Origin: Butyricicoccus sp. OM04-18BH
GTDB taxonomy: Bacteria > Bacillota > Clostridia > Oscillospirales > Butyricicoccaceae
NCBI RefSeq assembly: GCF_003481705.1
Contig: NZ_QULN01000002.1
Location: 186,001-250,000 of the forward strand
Length of the DNA stretch: 64,000 bases
Direction of reading: 5' to 3'
Shown: piece by piece, positions 15,431 through 24,748 of the stretch
How the letters are laid out: each line of letters starts with the position of its first letter
Position numbering within the stretch: position 1 is the stretch's first letter
Translations under genes and position numbers: made by a program
The notes under the pieces: model-generated
Seen by the model: the letters and a program-made list of their open reading frames with translations, nothing else
Told to the model about the DNA's origin: nothing
The model's database searches: none

Positions 15431-15470
15431 AACACCCTGCATGCTTTTATTTCATGCAGGGTGTTCTCTT
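15431..15470. terminator. Bidirectional terminator between M23 and DUF975-like genes
   Basis: ACACCCTGCATG pairs perfectly with CATGCAGGGTGT around a 9-nt loop, followed by TCTCTTTTATT. It lies between convergent genes. Confidence 0.88.
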
Positions 15471-16502
15471 TTATTCTTGTGTTTTGTCATGCGGCTCGTC
15501 CGTAGAGCCGTCCGTCTGCGTCTCGGTTTCGGATTCAGTCGGCGCGGAAGAGCCGGTCGGCTCCCAGTCGAAGTGCATCGGCTGCGGCTCGGGAGTCGCG
15601 AGATGATCGAACATGGCGATGAACGAGGTCTGGTAGTAGCTGTTTACAAAGCTGCCGACGACGAGGCCGACGCAGAGCGCCGCAATCAGAGACACTGCCA
15701 TGACTGCAGTGCCGAGGCCGCCGCCGATCACCGTCAGACCGAGCATGCCGAGCAGGAAGCACAGATAAACCGACGCGAGGGCGAGCAGGTTCCAGCCGAG
15801 AAAGCTGAGTTCAAAGATGAGAAGTGCGCCGAAGCGGCCGCGGAATACGGCGGAGGCATCACGGGTTGCATTCCAGACGCCGTACTGCTCGTTGTCATGC
15901 AGCACGACCCAGCCGGCGCTGTAGGTCATCAGCTTGATGTTGATCAGGAAGCTGACCAGCCCGTAAACTACATAGAGTGCGATCAGTCCGCCGGTCATGC
16001 TGTCTGTGCTTCCGGTCATGAAGCTCATCGCGGAAACCGCAACAGCGCCGATCGTAAGCAGAATGGTCGGCGGAACGGTCCACATCAGACTGCGCAGGAA
16101 CAGGCAGAACGACATGCGGATGCCTGTCCAGAGCGATGCGCCCGAGGTGATCGGCTGAAGGACTGCGCCCGCACCCGGACGGCCGCCGCGGGTGAGGTCG
16201 GTGTAGAACCGCATAAGGCCGAAGGTGAGCGGACCGGAAACGACGAGCAGCAGCAGCACAGCGGTAAAGAGACCGCTGCCTGTGCCGCGCAGCATCGCCT
16301 GCGCAACGGCGCTCTCATCCGCCCCTGCCACCAGCAACGCAAAAGACGAGCCGAACATGGTCAGGTAAACGATCAGCATCAGCAGGATGATCGGCAGCGA
16401 ATACAGCACATTTGCGCCGATGCAGGAGCCGAGATGCGCCGCGACATGCGCTTTGCATTTACGCTTGCATTCTTTTCTCTTCTGGGCATTCCATTCTTTC
16501 AT
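15471..16502 (-). CDS. DUF975-like multi-pass membrane protein
   Basis: 343 residues from ATG 16502, which has AAGGAAGAG upstream. A basic cytoplasmic N-terminus (MKEWNAQKRKECKRKCKAHV) is followed by about six hydrophobic segments (for example LYSLPIILLMLIVYL and ALASVYLCFLLGMLGLTVIG) and an acidic, low-complexity tail. The pattern fits the DUF975 integral membrane family of Firmicutes, whose function is unknown. It lies 17 bp downstream of the VanW gene and is probably co-transcribed with it. Confidence 0.72.
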   Translation of the reverse strand: MKEWNAQKRKECKRKCKAHVAAHLGSCIGANVLYSLPIILLMLIVYLTMFGSSFALLVAGADESAVAQAMLRGTGSGLFTAVLLLLVVSGPLTFGLMRFYTDLTRGGRPGAGAVLQPITSGASLWTGIRMSFCLFLRSLMWTVPPTILLTIGAVAVSAMSFMTGSTDSMTGGLIALYVVYGLVSFLINIKLMTYSAGWVVLHDNEQYGVWNATRDASAVFRGRFGALLIFELSFLGWNLLALASVYLCFLLGMLGLTVIGGGLGTAVMAVSLIAALCVGLVVGSFVNSYYQTSFIAMFDHLATPEPQPMHFDWEPTGSSAPTESETETQTDGSTDEPHDKTQE

Positions 16503-16519
16503 TTTTCTCTTCCTTTCGG

Positions 16520-18136
16520 TCAGCTTCCGGTGCCGACACATACTATCTCGTCGCGTTTGGAGTAGGTGGATTTGTTTGCAAGCACCTCGGTCGTCTTCCC
16601 ATTTTCCGTGATGACCTTATAGGTGCGTGTCGAGTAGCCGGTGATGCCCGAGGTCTCGACCTGCGTTTCTCCTGCTGCAAGCGAGCTGTCCTGCTTTTCG
16701 ACCGTTTCCGGCTTGTAGGTTTCCAGCACCTCGGTACGTGTTGCGACCGTCTTGTCGCTCGTTTTGGTGCCGATAATGGTCATGATCATCTGTCCGTCGG
16801 TCTGTTCTGCCAGGATCTTGATGGGATAGGCAGTGTTATTCGCGAAACGGAAATCGAGATTGCCGTAGTCCACGGTCGCATCCTCGCCGAGCGGCGTGTA
16901 GGAAACGGTGAACGAGTGATTGTGACGCTCGACGACCTCCAGATCCGCGCGCAGCACGGCCATATAAAGCGTCGAGGAGGGCTGGCATACGCCGCCGCCG
17001 AACTCGTCGATGATCTTGCCGCCCGAGTAAGCGTGCGCCTCCTGATAGCCGCGCGCCTGCGTGCGTTCGCCGACGACTGTGTTGTAGGAGAACACATCGC
17101 CCGGGTTCAGGATCGTACCGTTGATGGCCTTGGCGGCCAGACGGACGTTGTTCGTGCGCGGTGCATTGCCCTCGTTGAGGTTGGTTGCGGTACGGGCGAG
17201 CGTATCGCGGAACAGACGTTCTCTGAGGACCGCCTCCGTGATCGTCGGCTGTGTGATGGTGACCGGGATGGAGTAGCTTGCCTGCGAGCCGTCACCGATG
17301 ATCTCCTTTGCCTTCTCGACGTCGAACTGCACGCCGGACTTGCCGGGGATGATAGTCTTGCCGTCCTTCTTGCTGACGGTCGCGTTGACCGGACTGCCGG
17401 TGACATCCTCTGCAATTTTGTCGATGTCGATGGCAGGCGCAGCGGTCACATTGGTCGAGACCTCATAGGGCTTGAAATCCATCAGCTCGATCTGCGCGGT
17501 GAGCGCCTGCTCGACAGCGGCGGTATCGAACTGCACGCCCGGCGTACCGGACTGAATGACGAGGTTTTCCCCGTCGAGCTTCCATGTCGGTGCGACCGGC
17601 TCGGTAAGCGCCTTGGCTGCGATCTCCTCAAGCTGGGCTTTCAGACCCGATTCATCGACTGAAGCGTCCAGACGGGTATCGCAGCCGTTTCGCATCGCGC
17701 TGATGATCGCTGTCATGCGCGCGAGCGGCCCGCCCTCGCGGCCGACTTTCCATGCGTTTTCCGCAGACTGGATATCGTCTACGCCGCTCAGCACATTCTC
17801 GACCGGAATATCATAATCCGCATCATAGATCGTGAGTGTGAGCTTTTTACCCTGATAAAGCGGCTTGCTCTTTGTGGCGATCTGCTGTGCGGCTTCGTCG
17901 CGCGACAGGCCGCCGACGTCGATCGAGCCGACTGTCACGCCGGGGAAAATGTTCGGATAGAAATAAGCTGTGCCGAGCGCGCCGCCTGCAAGCAGAACGA
18001 TCAACACGAGGATAACGAGGAGCGCGGCGGGAACACGGCGTTTTTTGGGGAGAGCCGCAGAGGTCTTTTCTGCTTTTTTCTTATCTGTTTTGATGAGGTG
18101 CGCGCCCTTTCTGGGTTTGCCGGAATGGAATGCCAT
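16520..18136 (-). CDS. VanW-family cell-surface protein with peptidoglycan-binding-like repeats and G5 tail
   Basis: 538 residues starting at ATG 18136 behind AAAGGAG. A basic N-terminus precedes one membrane anchor (PAALLVILVLIVLLAGGALG, ~36-58). Two YoaR-like/PG_binding_4 modules follow (~60-300), then the VanW domain (~320-450, with GDVFSYNTVVGERT and GGGVCQPSSTLYMA). A C-terminal G5-like region (ETYKPETVEKQDSS) closes the protein. Such proteins are common surface proteins of clostridia. They are probably cell-wall associated, and the link of the name to vancomycin resistance is not mechanistic. A clear minus-strand promoter lies upstream. Confidence 0.9.
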   Translation of the reverse strand: MAFHSGKPRKGAHLIKTDKKKAEKTSAALPKKRRVPAALLVILVLIVLLAGGALGTAYFYPNIFPGVTVGSIDVGGLSRDEAAQQIATKSKPLYQGKKLTLTIYDADYDIPVENVLSGVDDIQSAENAWKVGREGGPLARMTAIISAMRNGCDTRLDASVDESGLKAQLEEIAAKALTEPVAPTWKLDGENLVIQSGTPGVQFDTAAVEQALTAQIELMDFKPYEVSTNVTAAPAIDIDKIAEDVTGSPVNATVSKKDGKTIIPGKSGVQFDVEKAKEIIGDGSQASYSIPVTITQPTITEAVLRERLFRDTLARTATNLNEGNAPRTNNVRLAAKAINGTILNPGDVFSYNTVVGERTQARGYQEAHAYSGGKIIDEFGGGVCQPSSTLYMAVLRADLEVVERHNHSFTVSYTPLGEDATVDYGNLDFRFANNTAYPIKILAEQTDGQMIMTIIGTKTSDKTVATRTEVLETYKPETVEKQDSSLAAGETQVETSGITGYSTRTYKVITENGKTTEVLANKSTYSKRDEIVCVGTGS

Positions 18137-18235
18137 GGTGATCTCCTTTTATTCATGCGCAGAGCGGCGCGGCCGTCTGTCTGCGTGAGAGTTTATGCGC
18201 TGCCTGCGTCCGAAAGACACAGGAACTATCATTTT

Positions 18236-18264
18236 ATTATATACTGCTGTGCGGAAAGGTGCAA
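18236..18264 (-). promoter_or_regulatory. Promoter of the VanW-DUF975 operon
   Basis: TTGCAC (18259-18264), 17-bp spacer, TATAAT (18236-18241) on the minus strand, about 100 bp upstream of the VanW start. Confidence 0.7.
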
Positions 18265-18334
18265 CAACAAATCGGTATCAGAATGTTTTTCGACGCCGCC
18301 TCATAAGATGACAGCATGAAAGGAGGCGGCGAAC

Positions 18335-19042
18335 ATGGCGGCAAGGCAGAGAAAACACCGTGAGACACACGGAAAGGGCTTGCTTTTTGTCACGTTATGC
18401 CTGCTTGCGGCTGGAGTGGTCAAGTACAGCAGTTTCCCTGCTGCGGCCGAGTTCCGTGCACGGGCGGCTGAGGCGCTTGCCGGTGCGCCGGGAATGGAGG
18501 AAGCACTCGGTGTCTTCGGCGGACGGACGGAAAACGCTGCGGCGGTCAGCGGTGATGCGGGATACGCGGCATCCTCGGGCGGTGCGGACGACATCCTCGG
18601 ACGTGACCAGACGCAGTTCCCGGACACGGCGGACGAGACCGTCTATTCGATCGGCTTTCATTATGTTCTCCCGGCGAAAGGCACGCTTACATCGTCCTTC
18701 GGTGAGCGGCTGAGTCCGCTCACCGGTGAGCCGGGATTTCACTACGGCGTGGACATAGCGGCTGATGAGGGCACGCCAATCGAGGCGTTTGCCGACGGAA
18801 CGGTCCGTGAGACCGGAGAGTCGAGCTACGGGAAGTACCTGATCGTCGATCATGCGGACGGATTTTCGACGCTGTACGCGCATTGCAGCAGTATTTCCGT
18901 CGAGATGGGAGAAAAGGTCAGCTGCGGCAGCGAGATTGCCCGTGTCGGTCAGACCGGCAATGCAACCGGCCCCCATCTGCATCTGGAGATCTGGCGAAAC
19001 GGCGCGGCGCTCGACCCGGCGGATTACCTGACAGAGCTGTAG
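18335..19042 (+). CDS. spoIVFA: SpoIVFA-like M23-domain sporulation protein
   Basis: 235 residues, with AAGGAGG upstream of ATG 18335. It has a short basic N-terminus, one membrane segment (GLLFVTLCLLAAGVVKY), a linker and a C-terminal M23 domain (FHYGVDIAADEGTPIEAFAD at ~127, YAHCSS, and HLHLEIW near the end). The M50 protease gene starts 1 bp after its stop. In Bacillus, SpoIVFA holds the SpoIVFB protease in the outer forespore membrane and inhibits it until a forespore signal arrives. Assignment rests on this gene pair plus topology; as a lone M23 protein it would be ambiguous. Confidence 0.8.
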   Translation: MAARQRKHRETHGKGLLFVTLCLLAAGVVKYSSFPAAAEFRARAAEALAGAPGMEEALGVFGGRTENAAAVSGDAGYAASSGGADDILGRDQTQFPDTADETVYSIGFHYVLPAKGTLTSSFGERLSPLTGEPGFHYGVDIAADEGTPIEAFADGTVRETGESSYGKYLIVDHADGFSTLYAHCSSISVEMGEKVSCGSEIARVGQTGNATGPHLHLEIWRNGAALDPADYLTEL

Positions 19043-19043
19043 C

Positions 19044-19604
19044 ATGGGCAGAGTAAACGTGCGCGACGGCTTCTGGGTGCTGCTCGCAGCGCTTTGGTGT
19101 GTGGACGGGGACAATCTGCTTCCGCTGTTCCTGACGGCGGCGCTCGTGCATGAGGCCGGGCACGCGGTCGTCCTGTATCTTGCAGGCGGGCGTCTCCGGC
19201 AGCTGACGCTGACCGCCTGCGGCGCGGTCATGCAGGCCGCGCTTCCCTGCGGCCGTTTCGCCTGCGCGGCAGTCAGTCTGGCCGGGCCGGCGGCCGGCTT
19301 TGCGCTGACGATCGCAGCGAGGGCCTGCGGCGGCTGGCGTCTTGCCGGTGCAAGCGCGCTGCTCAGCCTGTTCAATCTGCTCCCCCTCCCTCCGCTCGAC
19401 GGCGGCATGGCGCTCGTGTATCTCTCGGATGGCGGATTTCCGCGCGTTCGGGGTGTCCTTGCTGCGCTCAGTGGTGCGACGCTGCTGCTCTGCGGACTGC
19501 TCTGTCTGCGGAACGATGGCGGGTGCTGGGTGCTGCTCACAGGCACGGCAATATGTATTTCAGCACTTCGTATGAAAAAATGCAGCGAAATATGTGTATT
19601 TTAA
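19044..19604 (+). CDS. spoIVFB: SpoIVFB-like M50 intramembrane metalloprotease
   Basis: 186 residues, almost entirely hydrophobic. The zinc site HEAGH (LVHEAGHAVVLYLAG) is at ~33 and the second motif LPLPPLDGGMAL, carrying the Asp ligand, is at ~113, both in membrane helices as in S2P/SpoIVFB proteases. It lacks the C-terminal CBS domain of the Bacillus protein (288 residues), as is usual in clostridia. It would cleave the pro-peptide of sigma-K in the mother cell, under control of the adjacent SpoIVFA-like protein. The gene pair is an independent sign of endospore formation. Confidence 0.85.
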   Translation: MGRVNVRDGFWVLLAALWCVDGDNLLPLFLTAALVHEAGHAVVLYLAGGRLRQLTLTACGAVMQAALPCGRFACAAVSLAGPAAGFALTIAARACGGWRLAGASALLSLFNLLPLPPLDGGMALVYLSDGGFPRVRGVLAALSGATLLLCGLLCLRNDGGCWVLLTGTAICISALRMKKCSEICVF

Positions 19605-19667
19605 CCGGCTTCTGTGCGGCATTTTGCATAGTTTTTTCGGAAAACGGCGGTTTTGCATGGCATAGCC

Positions 19668-19696
19668 TTGCATACAGGCGGATTATGTTGTAAAAT
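19668..19696 (+). promoter_or_regulatory. Promoter of the carD-ispD-ispF operon
   Basis: TTGCAT (19668-19673), 17-bp spacer, TAAAAT (19691-19696), 62 bp before the CarD-like start. Confidence 0.65.
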
Positions 19697-19758
19697 TACA
19701 GATATACAGGCTCCGGGTGTGTCTCGGATCGATACAGGCTTTCTGGAACGGAGGATCT

Positions 19759-20238
19759 ATGTTTCACGTCGGTGACAAAGTCGTTCATCCATTGCACGGT
19801 GCAGGAGTGATCGAGGGCATGGTCGAAAGGACCATTGATGACACTCCGGCATGGTATTATGTCCTGCGCCCTGCGTTCGGGGACACCGAGCTGTTTCTGC
19901 CGGTGGACGGCTGCGGCAGACTCGGAGTCCGTCCGGTTTGCAGCCGGGAGTGCGCCGAGCGGTTCCTTGACGGACTGGATGCGATAACGTACAGCGAAAG
20001 CAAAAGCTGGAACCAGCGCTACCGTGAAAACATGCAGCATATTCGTTCAGGCGACCTTTGCGAGGTTGCACAGGTCATCAAGAGCCTGTCTGTGCGGGAC
20101 CATGCGCGCGGTCTGTCCACGGGCGAGAAAAAGATGCTCGAACAGGCCATGCAGATACTGGAGTCTGAGCTGGCGTTTGCGCTCGATCGTCCGGCGGAGC
20201 GTATCGCAGAAATGCTGCGTGAGCATCTGTGCCGCTGA
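19759..20238 (+). CDS. CarD-family transcriptional regulator
   Basis: 159 residues from ATG 19759 (GGAGG 5 nt upstream). The N-terminal MFHVGDKVVHPLHGAGVIEG is the hallmark of the CarD/CdnL/TRCF RNA-polymerase-interacting domain, a Tudor-like fold that contacts the beta subunit. The C-terminal half is helical (NQRYRENMQHIRSG, SLSVRDHARGLSTGEKKMLE) and binds the upstream edge of promoter DNA. CarD-like genes often precede ispD-ispF in clostridia, as here. It probably tunes open-complex stability, for example at rRNA promoters. Confidence 0.93.
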   Translation: MFHVGDKVVHPLHGAGVIEGMVERTIDDTPAWYYVLRPAFGDTELFLPVDGCGRLGVRPVCSRECAERFLDGLDAITYSESKSWNQRYRENMQHIRSGDLCEVAQVIKSLSVRDHARGLSTGEKKMLEQAMQILESELAFALDRPAERIAEMLREHLCR

Positions 20239-20323
20239 GCCTGCGGCAAAAAGAAAAGCTTTATCAGGGAAAAGGCTTTGCATGCGCAGAGTCTTTTTTC
20301 GATTTCTGCAAGGAGAAATGAAT

Positions 20324-21025
20324 ATGTCAACTGAAAATCAGTCTGTCTGTGCGGTCGTTGTTGCGGCCGGCTCGTCGCGGCGCATGGGAGGCGAAAACAA
20401 GCTGCTGCTCCCGCTCTGCGGAAAGCCCGTGCTCGCGCATACGCTGACGGCGTTTCAGATGTGCGGCGCCGTTCGCGACATCGTACTGGTCTGCCGCGAG
20501 CAGGATATGGAGGTCTATCGGACGCTTGCCGCAGAAAACGGCATCACCAAGCTGCGCACACTGACGCGCGGCGGCGATACCCGTACCGAATCGGTCCTCG
20601 CAGGCGTCTCTGCCGCGTCTGAAGCCTGTGCGCTCGTGGCAGTGCATGACGGCGCGCGGCCGCTCGTGTCCGATGAAGTCATCACGCAGGCTGTAGATGA
20701 GGCCGCAAAAACGGGTGCAGCTGCGCCTGTGGTCCCGGTCAAGGACAGCATCAAACGCATCGAAAATGGAAAGATCGTAGCCGATGTGCCGCGCGATACG
20801 CTTGCCGCCGTCCAGACGCCGCAGGTATTCCGCCGGGAACTGCTGCTCGACGCGCTGCAAAGCGCCGCCGCGAGCGGGCGCAGCTTTACGGACGACTGCG
20901 CGGCAGTGGAGGCGCTCGGACAGACGGTTTCCGCGACCTTGGGCAGCTACGAAAACATCAAGGTTACAACGCCCGAGGACATTGCTGTCGCGGAGGCGTT
21001 CCTGTACAGGAGGGAAAAGAAATGA
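20324..21025 (+). CDS. ispD: 2-C-methyl-D-erythritol 4-phosphate cytidylyltransferase
   Basis: 233 residues starting at ATG 20324, 8 nt after AAGGAG; the ATG at 20318 is too close to the ribosome site. The nucleotide-binding loop [15 protein letters not shown] is at the N-terminus, with [12 protein letters not shown] at ~105 and [10 protein letters not shown] at ~165. It transfers CMP from CTP to MEP in the non-mevalonate isoprenoid pathway in the cytoplasm. The stop overlaps the ispF start, and the two are commonly coupled or fused. Confidence 0.96.
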   Translation: MSTENQSVCAVVVAAGSSRRMGGENKLLLPLCGKPVLAHTLTAFQMCGAVRDIVLVCREQDMEVYRTLAAENGITKLRTLTRGGDTRTESVLAGVSAASEACALVAVHDGARPLVSDEVITQAVDEAAKTGAAAPVVPVKDSIKRIENGKIVADVPRDTLAAVQTPQVFRRELLLDALQSAAASGRSFTDDCAAVEALGQTVSATLGSYENIKVTTPEDIAVAEAFLYRREKK

Positions 21026-21501
21026 ATATGCGGATCGGACACGGCTATGACGTCCATCGGCTGGTTGAGGGGCGGCGCTGTATCATCGGTGGCGTAGACA
21101 TTCCGTTCGAGCTGGGCCTGGACGGACATTCTGACGCGGATGTGCTCACACACGCGGTGATGGATGCGCTTCTGGGCGCGCTCGCGCTTGGAGACATCGG
21201 CAAGCATTTTCCTGATACCGACCCGGCCTACAAGGGGGCGGACAGTCTGGCACTGCTGCGCCATGTCAGTGCGCTTATCCGTGAAAAGGGCTGGCAGGTC
21301 GGCAATATCGACGCAACCGTACTCGCGCAGGCGCCCAAGCTCGCGCCGCATATCGTGCAGATGCGCGAAAACCTGGCCGCCGCGATGGCGTGCGACGTGG
21401 ACTGCGTTTCCGTCAAGGCGACGACTGAGGAAAAGCTGGGCTTCACCGGTGCAAAGCAGGGTATCGCTGCTCACTGCGTCTGCCTGCTGGAAAAGCTTTA
21501 A
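21022..21501 (+). CDS. ispF: 2-C-methyl-D-erythritol 2,4-cyclodiphosphate synthase
   Basis: 159 residues, the usual IspF length. The zinc-ligand motif GYDVHRL is at the N-terminus, with [20 protein letters not shown] at ~35 and [13 protein letters not shown] at ~60. The C-terminal part, [20 protein letters not shown], is the trimer active-site loop. It forms the cyclic diphosphate two steps after IspD in the MEP pathway. It overlaps ispD by 4 bp and ends before a strong hairpin terminator. Confidence 0.97.
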   Translation: MNMRIGHGYDVHRLVEGRRCIIGGVDIPFELGLDGHSDADVLTHAVMDALLGALALGDIGKHFPDTDPAYKGADSLALLRHVSALIREKGWQVGNIDATVLAQAPKLAPHIVQMRENLAAAMACDVDCVSVKATTEEKLGFTGAKQGIAAHCVCLLEKL

Positions 21502-21523
21502 GAAGATCACAGGATAACAAAGT

Positions 21524-21553
21524 AAAACGGCACGCCGAAAGGCGTGCCGTTTT
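21524..21553. terminator. Terminator between ispF and the convergent lipoprotein gene
   Basis: AAAACGGCACGCC-GAAA-GGCGTGCCGTTTT, a perfect 13-bp stem with T-runs on both strands. Confidence 0.92.
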
Positions 21554-21554
21554 A

Positions 21555-22181
21555 CTATTTCGTTACCTCGCAGCCGCCCCATTCAACAACAGTAAAGCCG
21601 TCCCTCTCGAAAGACGGGAACGTCTGCGGTTCGATCGGCTGCGCCCTGTTCAGCGGTTTCCACGCCATGAATACGCGGAGCTCACTGTCCGGTTTCGGGT
21701 CGATGGTGAGCTTTGCGCCATCGGTGTAGCGTTCAGACTGGAAGGAAATCAGGTTATAGGGGTTTCCCTGCATCTTCGGAAGCCAGTAAACGATAAATTC
21801 ATTATATTCCCTCGGTGTCAGACCGATGCCGGAGAGCGTTTCGCGGAGAAAATCTGCGGTGTCTGCACCGGCAACGCAGAAGCCCTTTGAAAAGTCATAG
21901 TCGGCATCGTTTTCTCCCTCCCAGAACAGGTAGGAGTATTCGTTTCCGTTTTCGTCATGCAGTGTGCCGTCCGGCTCGGCGGTGACACGCCAGCCGTTTT
22001 CATACGCCGGATAGGCCGCGGTGAGTGTTCCGTCATAATCGAGCGAAACCTCGACCTCTGTCTGCTGCTCGGGATAGAGATAGATGACCGGCTTGGCATC
22101 GCACTCTTCCTGCTGCTGACCGCAGCCGGTCAGGCCGAGCGCCAGAGCGGCGGCAAGCGTTCCTGCGAGTAATCGTTTCAT
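21555..22181 (-). CDS. Lipoprotein of unknown function
   Basis: 208 residues. The signal peptide ends in a lipobox, LGLTGC, so Cys20 is lipidated and the protein is anchored outside the membrane. The mature part begins ECDAKPVIYLYPEQQTEVEV, with a repeated beta-like pattern, then YSYLFWEGE and TPREYNEFIVYWLPKM. I recognise this as a recurring clostridial lipoprotein type without a known function. It is monocistronic, facing ispF across a shared terminator. Confidence 0.8.
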   Translation of the reverse strand: MKRLLAGTLAAALALGLTGCGQQQEECDAKPVIYLYPEQQTEVEVSLDYDGTLTAAYPAYENGWRVTAEPDGTLHDENGNEYSYLFWEGENDADYDFSKGFCVAGADTADFLRETLSGIGLTPREYNEFIVYWLPKMQGNPYNLISFQSERYTDGAKLTIDPKPDSELRVFMAWKPLNRAQPIEPQTFPSFERDGFTVVEWGGCEVTK

Positions 22182-22265
22182 GTCAGTTCCTCCTTTTCCT
22201 GTATGTGTCTCTGTGTATACTGTTTACCAGATTAGACGAGGGAAAGAAGCAAATGTTCCGCATTT

Positions 22266-23636
22266 TCACATTTCATTTGTGATTTTCCGGAAGCGGATGA
22301 GAAACAGAACCGTGGTGGTCGCGGCGGCCAGAACGTCTGCGACCGGTTCCGCCAGAAACACGGCGAACAGCTTGTCCGCGAAAAAGTGCGGCAGAATGAA
22401 AATCAGCGGAATGAGCAGGAAAATTTTGCGCTCAAGCGCCAGAAACAGCGAGATTTTCGCCTCGCCGAGCGCCACGAAGGACTGCTGAAAGCCGGTCTGG
22501 AAAGCATTCGTGAAGCCGAGCGCCATGTAAATGCGGAGTGCCCAGACCGTGATTTCGGTCAGCTGCTCGTCCGAGGTGAACAGGTGAACAACTGCGTGCG
22601 GCGCAAGCTGCACGACGCCCCAGATGGATACCGCGAACAGCACCGCAATCAGAATGTTGTACCGTACCACCTGCTTCATGCGGTCCGGGCGGTGTGCGCC
22701 GAAATTGTAGCTCAAAATCGGCTGTGCGCCCTGCGCAAGACCGGTCAGCGGAAGCTGGATCATCTGCGCGACCGAGGTGAGGATGGTCATTGCGCCGACG
22801 GCAAGGTCACCGCCGTATTTCTGGAGTGAAATATTGAACGCAACGGTCAGCAGGCTTTCGGTGGACTGCATGACAAAGGGCGATGCGCCAAGGCTGACCG
22901 CCGGAAGCAGCAGCTTCGTATCAATGCGGAGTGTACTGCGCCGCAGCCGCAGCACGGTGGTTTTCCCGGTGAGGAAGCGCAGCACCCACGCCGCCGAAAC
23001 CGCCTGCGAGAGAACGGTTGCAACCGCCGCGCCGCGCACGCCCATGTGCAGGACAAAGATAAAGAGCGGGTCGAGCACGACGTTCAACACCGCGCCGATG
23101 ACAACGGTTTTCATCGCGACCGCAGAGGAGCCTTGCGCGGTGATGAAGCCGTTCAGGCCGAGCGCTGTCATGACGAAAACCGTTCCGAGTACATAAATGC
23201 TGAGGTACTGCATCGCGTAAGGGAGCGTATCGGCGGACGCGCCGAACAGCCGCAGCAGGTCTCGCTGAAACAGCAGGAACAGCACGGTCAGCACGGCGGC
23301 AAGGCTCCAGAGCGCGGCGGCACAGGTGCCGAGCGTGCGTTCGGCGCGATCCTTCTCCCCTGCCCCGAGCGCAATCGAGGCGCGGGGAGCGCCGCCCATG
23401 CCCACGAGCGCGGAAAACGCGGAGATGAGTGTGATGACCGGAAAAGTAACGCCCATGCCGGTCAGCGCGAGCTTGCCCTCGAGCGGGATGCGCCCAATAT
23501 AGATGCGGTCGACGATATTGTAGAGAAGGTTGACGATCTGCGCGGTGATGGTCGGCAGTGCAAGCCGACACAGCAGCGGGCCTATCGGGTCGCGACCGAG
23601 ATCGACCGCGTGTGTGGTGTGTTCGTTGCTGCTCAT
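22266..23636 (-). CDS. MATE-family multidrug efflux protein
   Basis: 456 residues, about 12 membrane helices. The N-terminal RLALPTITAQIVNLLYNIVDRIYIGRIP is split over two halves of the MatE domain, with the second repeat near residue 240 (LGASPFVMQSTESLL). MATE proteins expel cationic drugs or metabolites in exchange for Na+ or H+. The start overlaps the stop of the nucleoside phosphorylase gene by 4 bp, forming an operon with it and the DUF951 gene. Substrate is unknown. Confidence 0.93.
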   Translation of the reverse strand: MSSNEHTTHAVDLGRDPIGPLLCRLALPTITAQIVNLLYNIVDRIYIGRIPLEGKLALTGMGVTFPVITLISAFSALVGMGGAPRASIALGAGEKDRAERTLGTCAAALWSLAAVLTVLFLLFQRDLLRLFGASADTLPYAMQYLSIYVLGTVFVMTALGLNGFITAQGSSAVAMKTVVIGAVLNVVLDPLFIFVLHMGVRGAAVATVLSQAVSAAWVLRFLTGKTTVLRLRRSTLRIDTKLLLPAVSLGASPFVMQSTESLLTVAFNISLQKYGGDLAVGAMTILTSVAQMIQLPLTGLAQGAQPILSYNFGAHRPDRMKQVVRYNILIAVLFAVSIWGVVQLAPHAVVHLFTSDEQLTEITVWALRIYMALGFTNAFQTGFQQSFVALGEAKISLFLALERKIFLLIPLIFILPHFFADKLFAVFLAEPVADVLAAATTTVLFLIRFRKITNEM

Positions 23637-24397
23637 GCGCCTGCGTTATCCTTCTGTATCAGAATGCGGATGGCCTCAACAGCCGCGCGGACGCCGCGTT
23701 CGGTTGCGTCGGGCGGAATGGCCGGAGCGTCGTCGTTGTCGGCGTTCCACAGCACGTTGAGTACCGCGCCGCAGCGCACATGGAGCACTTGCGCCACGAT
23801 CATGAGCGCCGCCGTTTCCATCTCGCTCGTGAGCGCGCCCGCAGCCTTCCAGGCCTTCCATTTTGCGGTGAGCTCGTCCGCGATCGGCATCAGCGCCGGG
23901 CGGATCTCGCCGTAAAAGCTGTCCTTGGACTGGATCACGCCGACATGGTGCGGATAGCCGAGCTTTTCTGCGGCTTGCTTGAGCGCGAGCACGATGTCGA
24001 AGTTTGCCGCCGCCGGGAACTCGATGGGCAGGTATTCGCGGCTTGTGCCCTCTTGACGGATGGCTGAGGTCGCGATGACAATATCGCCGCCCTTGACCTC
24101 ATCTACGATGCCGCCCGAGGTGCCGACACGGATAAACGTGTCCGCACCGCACTCGACGAGCTCCTCCATGGCGATCGCCGCAGAGGGGCCGCCGATGCCT
24201 GTCGAGCAGACCGCGACCGGAACGCCGTCCAGACTGCCCGTCCAGAGCGTATACTCGCGGTTTTGGGCGAGCTGCTGCGGCTCATCAAAATAGCGCGCGA
24301 TTTTCTCGCAGCGCGCCGGGTCGCCCGGAAGAATAACATACCGCCCGATGTCGCCCTTTTTGATTTGAATGTGCATCTGTTTGCCGTCAATCAGCAT
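23633..24397 (-). CDS. udp: Nucleoside phosphorylase, uridine phosphorylase-like
   Basis: 254 residues of the NP-I family: phosphate site ILPGDPARCEKIA at ~24, STGIGGPSAAIAMEEL at ~64, GTSGGI at ~93 and ribose/base site SEMETAAL at ~190. It cleaves a nucleoside with phosphate to give base and ribose-1-phosphate. The N-terminal HIQIKKGDIGRYVILPGDP favours uridine phosphorylase, but MTAP or purine specificity cannot be excluded. It overlaps both neighbours (DUF951 gene by 7 bp, MATE gene by 4 bp). Confidence 0.88.
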   Translation of the reverse strand: MLIDGKQMHIQIKKGDIGRYVILPGDPARCEKIARYFDEPQQLAQNREYTLWTGSLDGVPVAVCSTGIGGPSAAIAMEELVECGADTFIRVGTSGGIVDEVKGGDIVIATSAIRQEGTSREYLPIEFPAAANFDIVLALKQAAEKLGYPHHVGVIQSKDSFYGEIRPALMPIADELTAKWKAWKAAGALTSEMETAALMIVAQVLHVRCGAVLNVLWNADNDDAPAIPPDATERGVRAAVEAIRILIQKDNAGA

Positions 24398-24585
24398 ATC
24401 GTTTCACCCTCCCGTTCGATACTGCGTATATTTTTTTCCACCTTGCTGCGCGGAAGCATGACCTCATGTCCGCAGCCGACGCAGCTGAGCTTGAAATCCA
24501 TGCCCGTGCGCAGCACCTTCCACTGCTTCGAGCCGCATGGATGCGGTTTTTTCATCGTAAGGATATCGCCGACCAGAACGTCCAT
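24391..24585 (-). CDS. DUF951-family zinc-ribbon-like protein
   Basis: 64 residues from ATG 24585 (GGGGGAG upstream). The order MDVLVGDILTMKKPHPCG, then WKVLRTGMDFKLSCVGCGHE and MLPRSKVEKNI, with one CG and one CxxC cysteine site, is the complete DUF951 signature. The family is near-universal in Firmicutes, usually next to the GTPase ychF or S1 genes; the function is unknown. It starts the operon with the phosphorylase and the MATE exporter. Confidence 0.9.
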   Translation of the reverse strand: MDVLVGDILTMKKPHPCGSKQWKVLRTGMDFKLSCVGCGHEVMLPRSKVEKNIRSIEREGETIC

Positions 24586-24748
24586 CGGTATCACTCCCCC
24601 TGCGGTTATTTCTATTTTTATTATAGCACAGGAAGCGCGAAAAAGCGACTGTATTTCTGCGTTTTCCGCTTCTCTGCTCCATTCATATTTTCACCTCTGG
24701 TTTTCATATAATGAAAAAGCTCGGAACAATAAAGGAGGCTGTGCATTT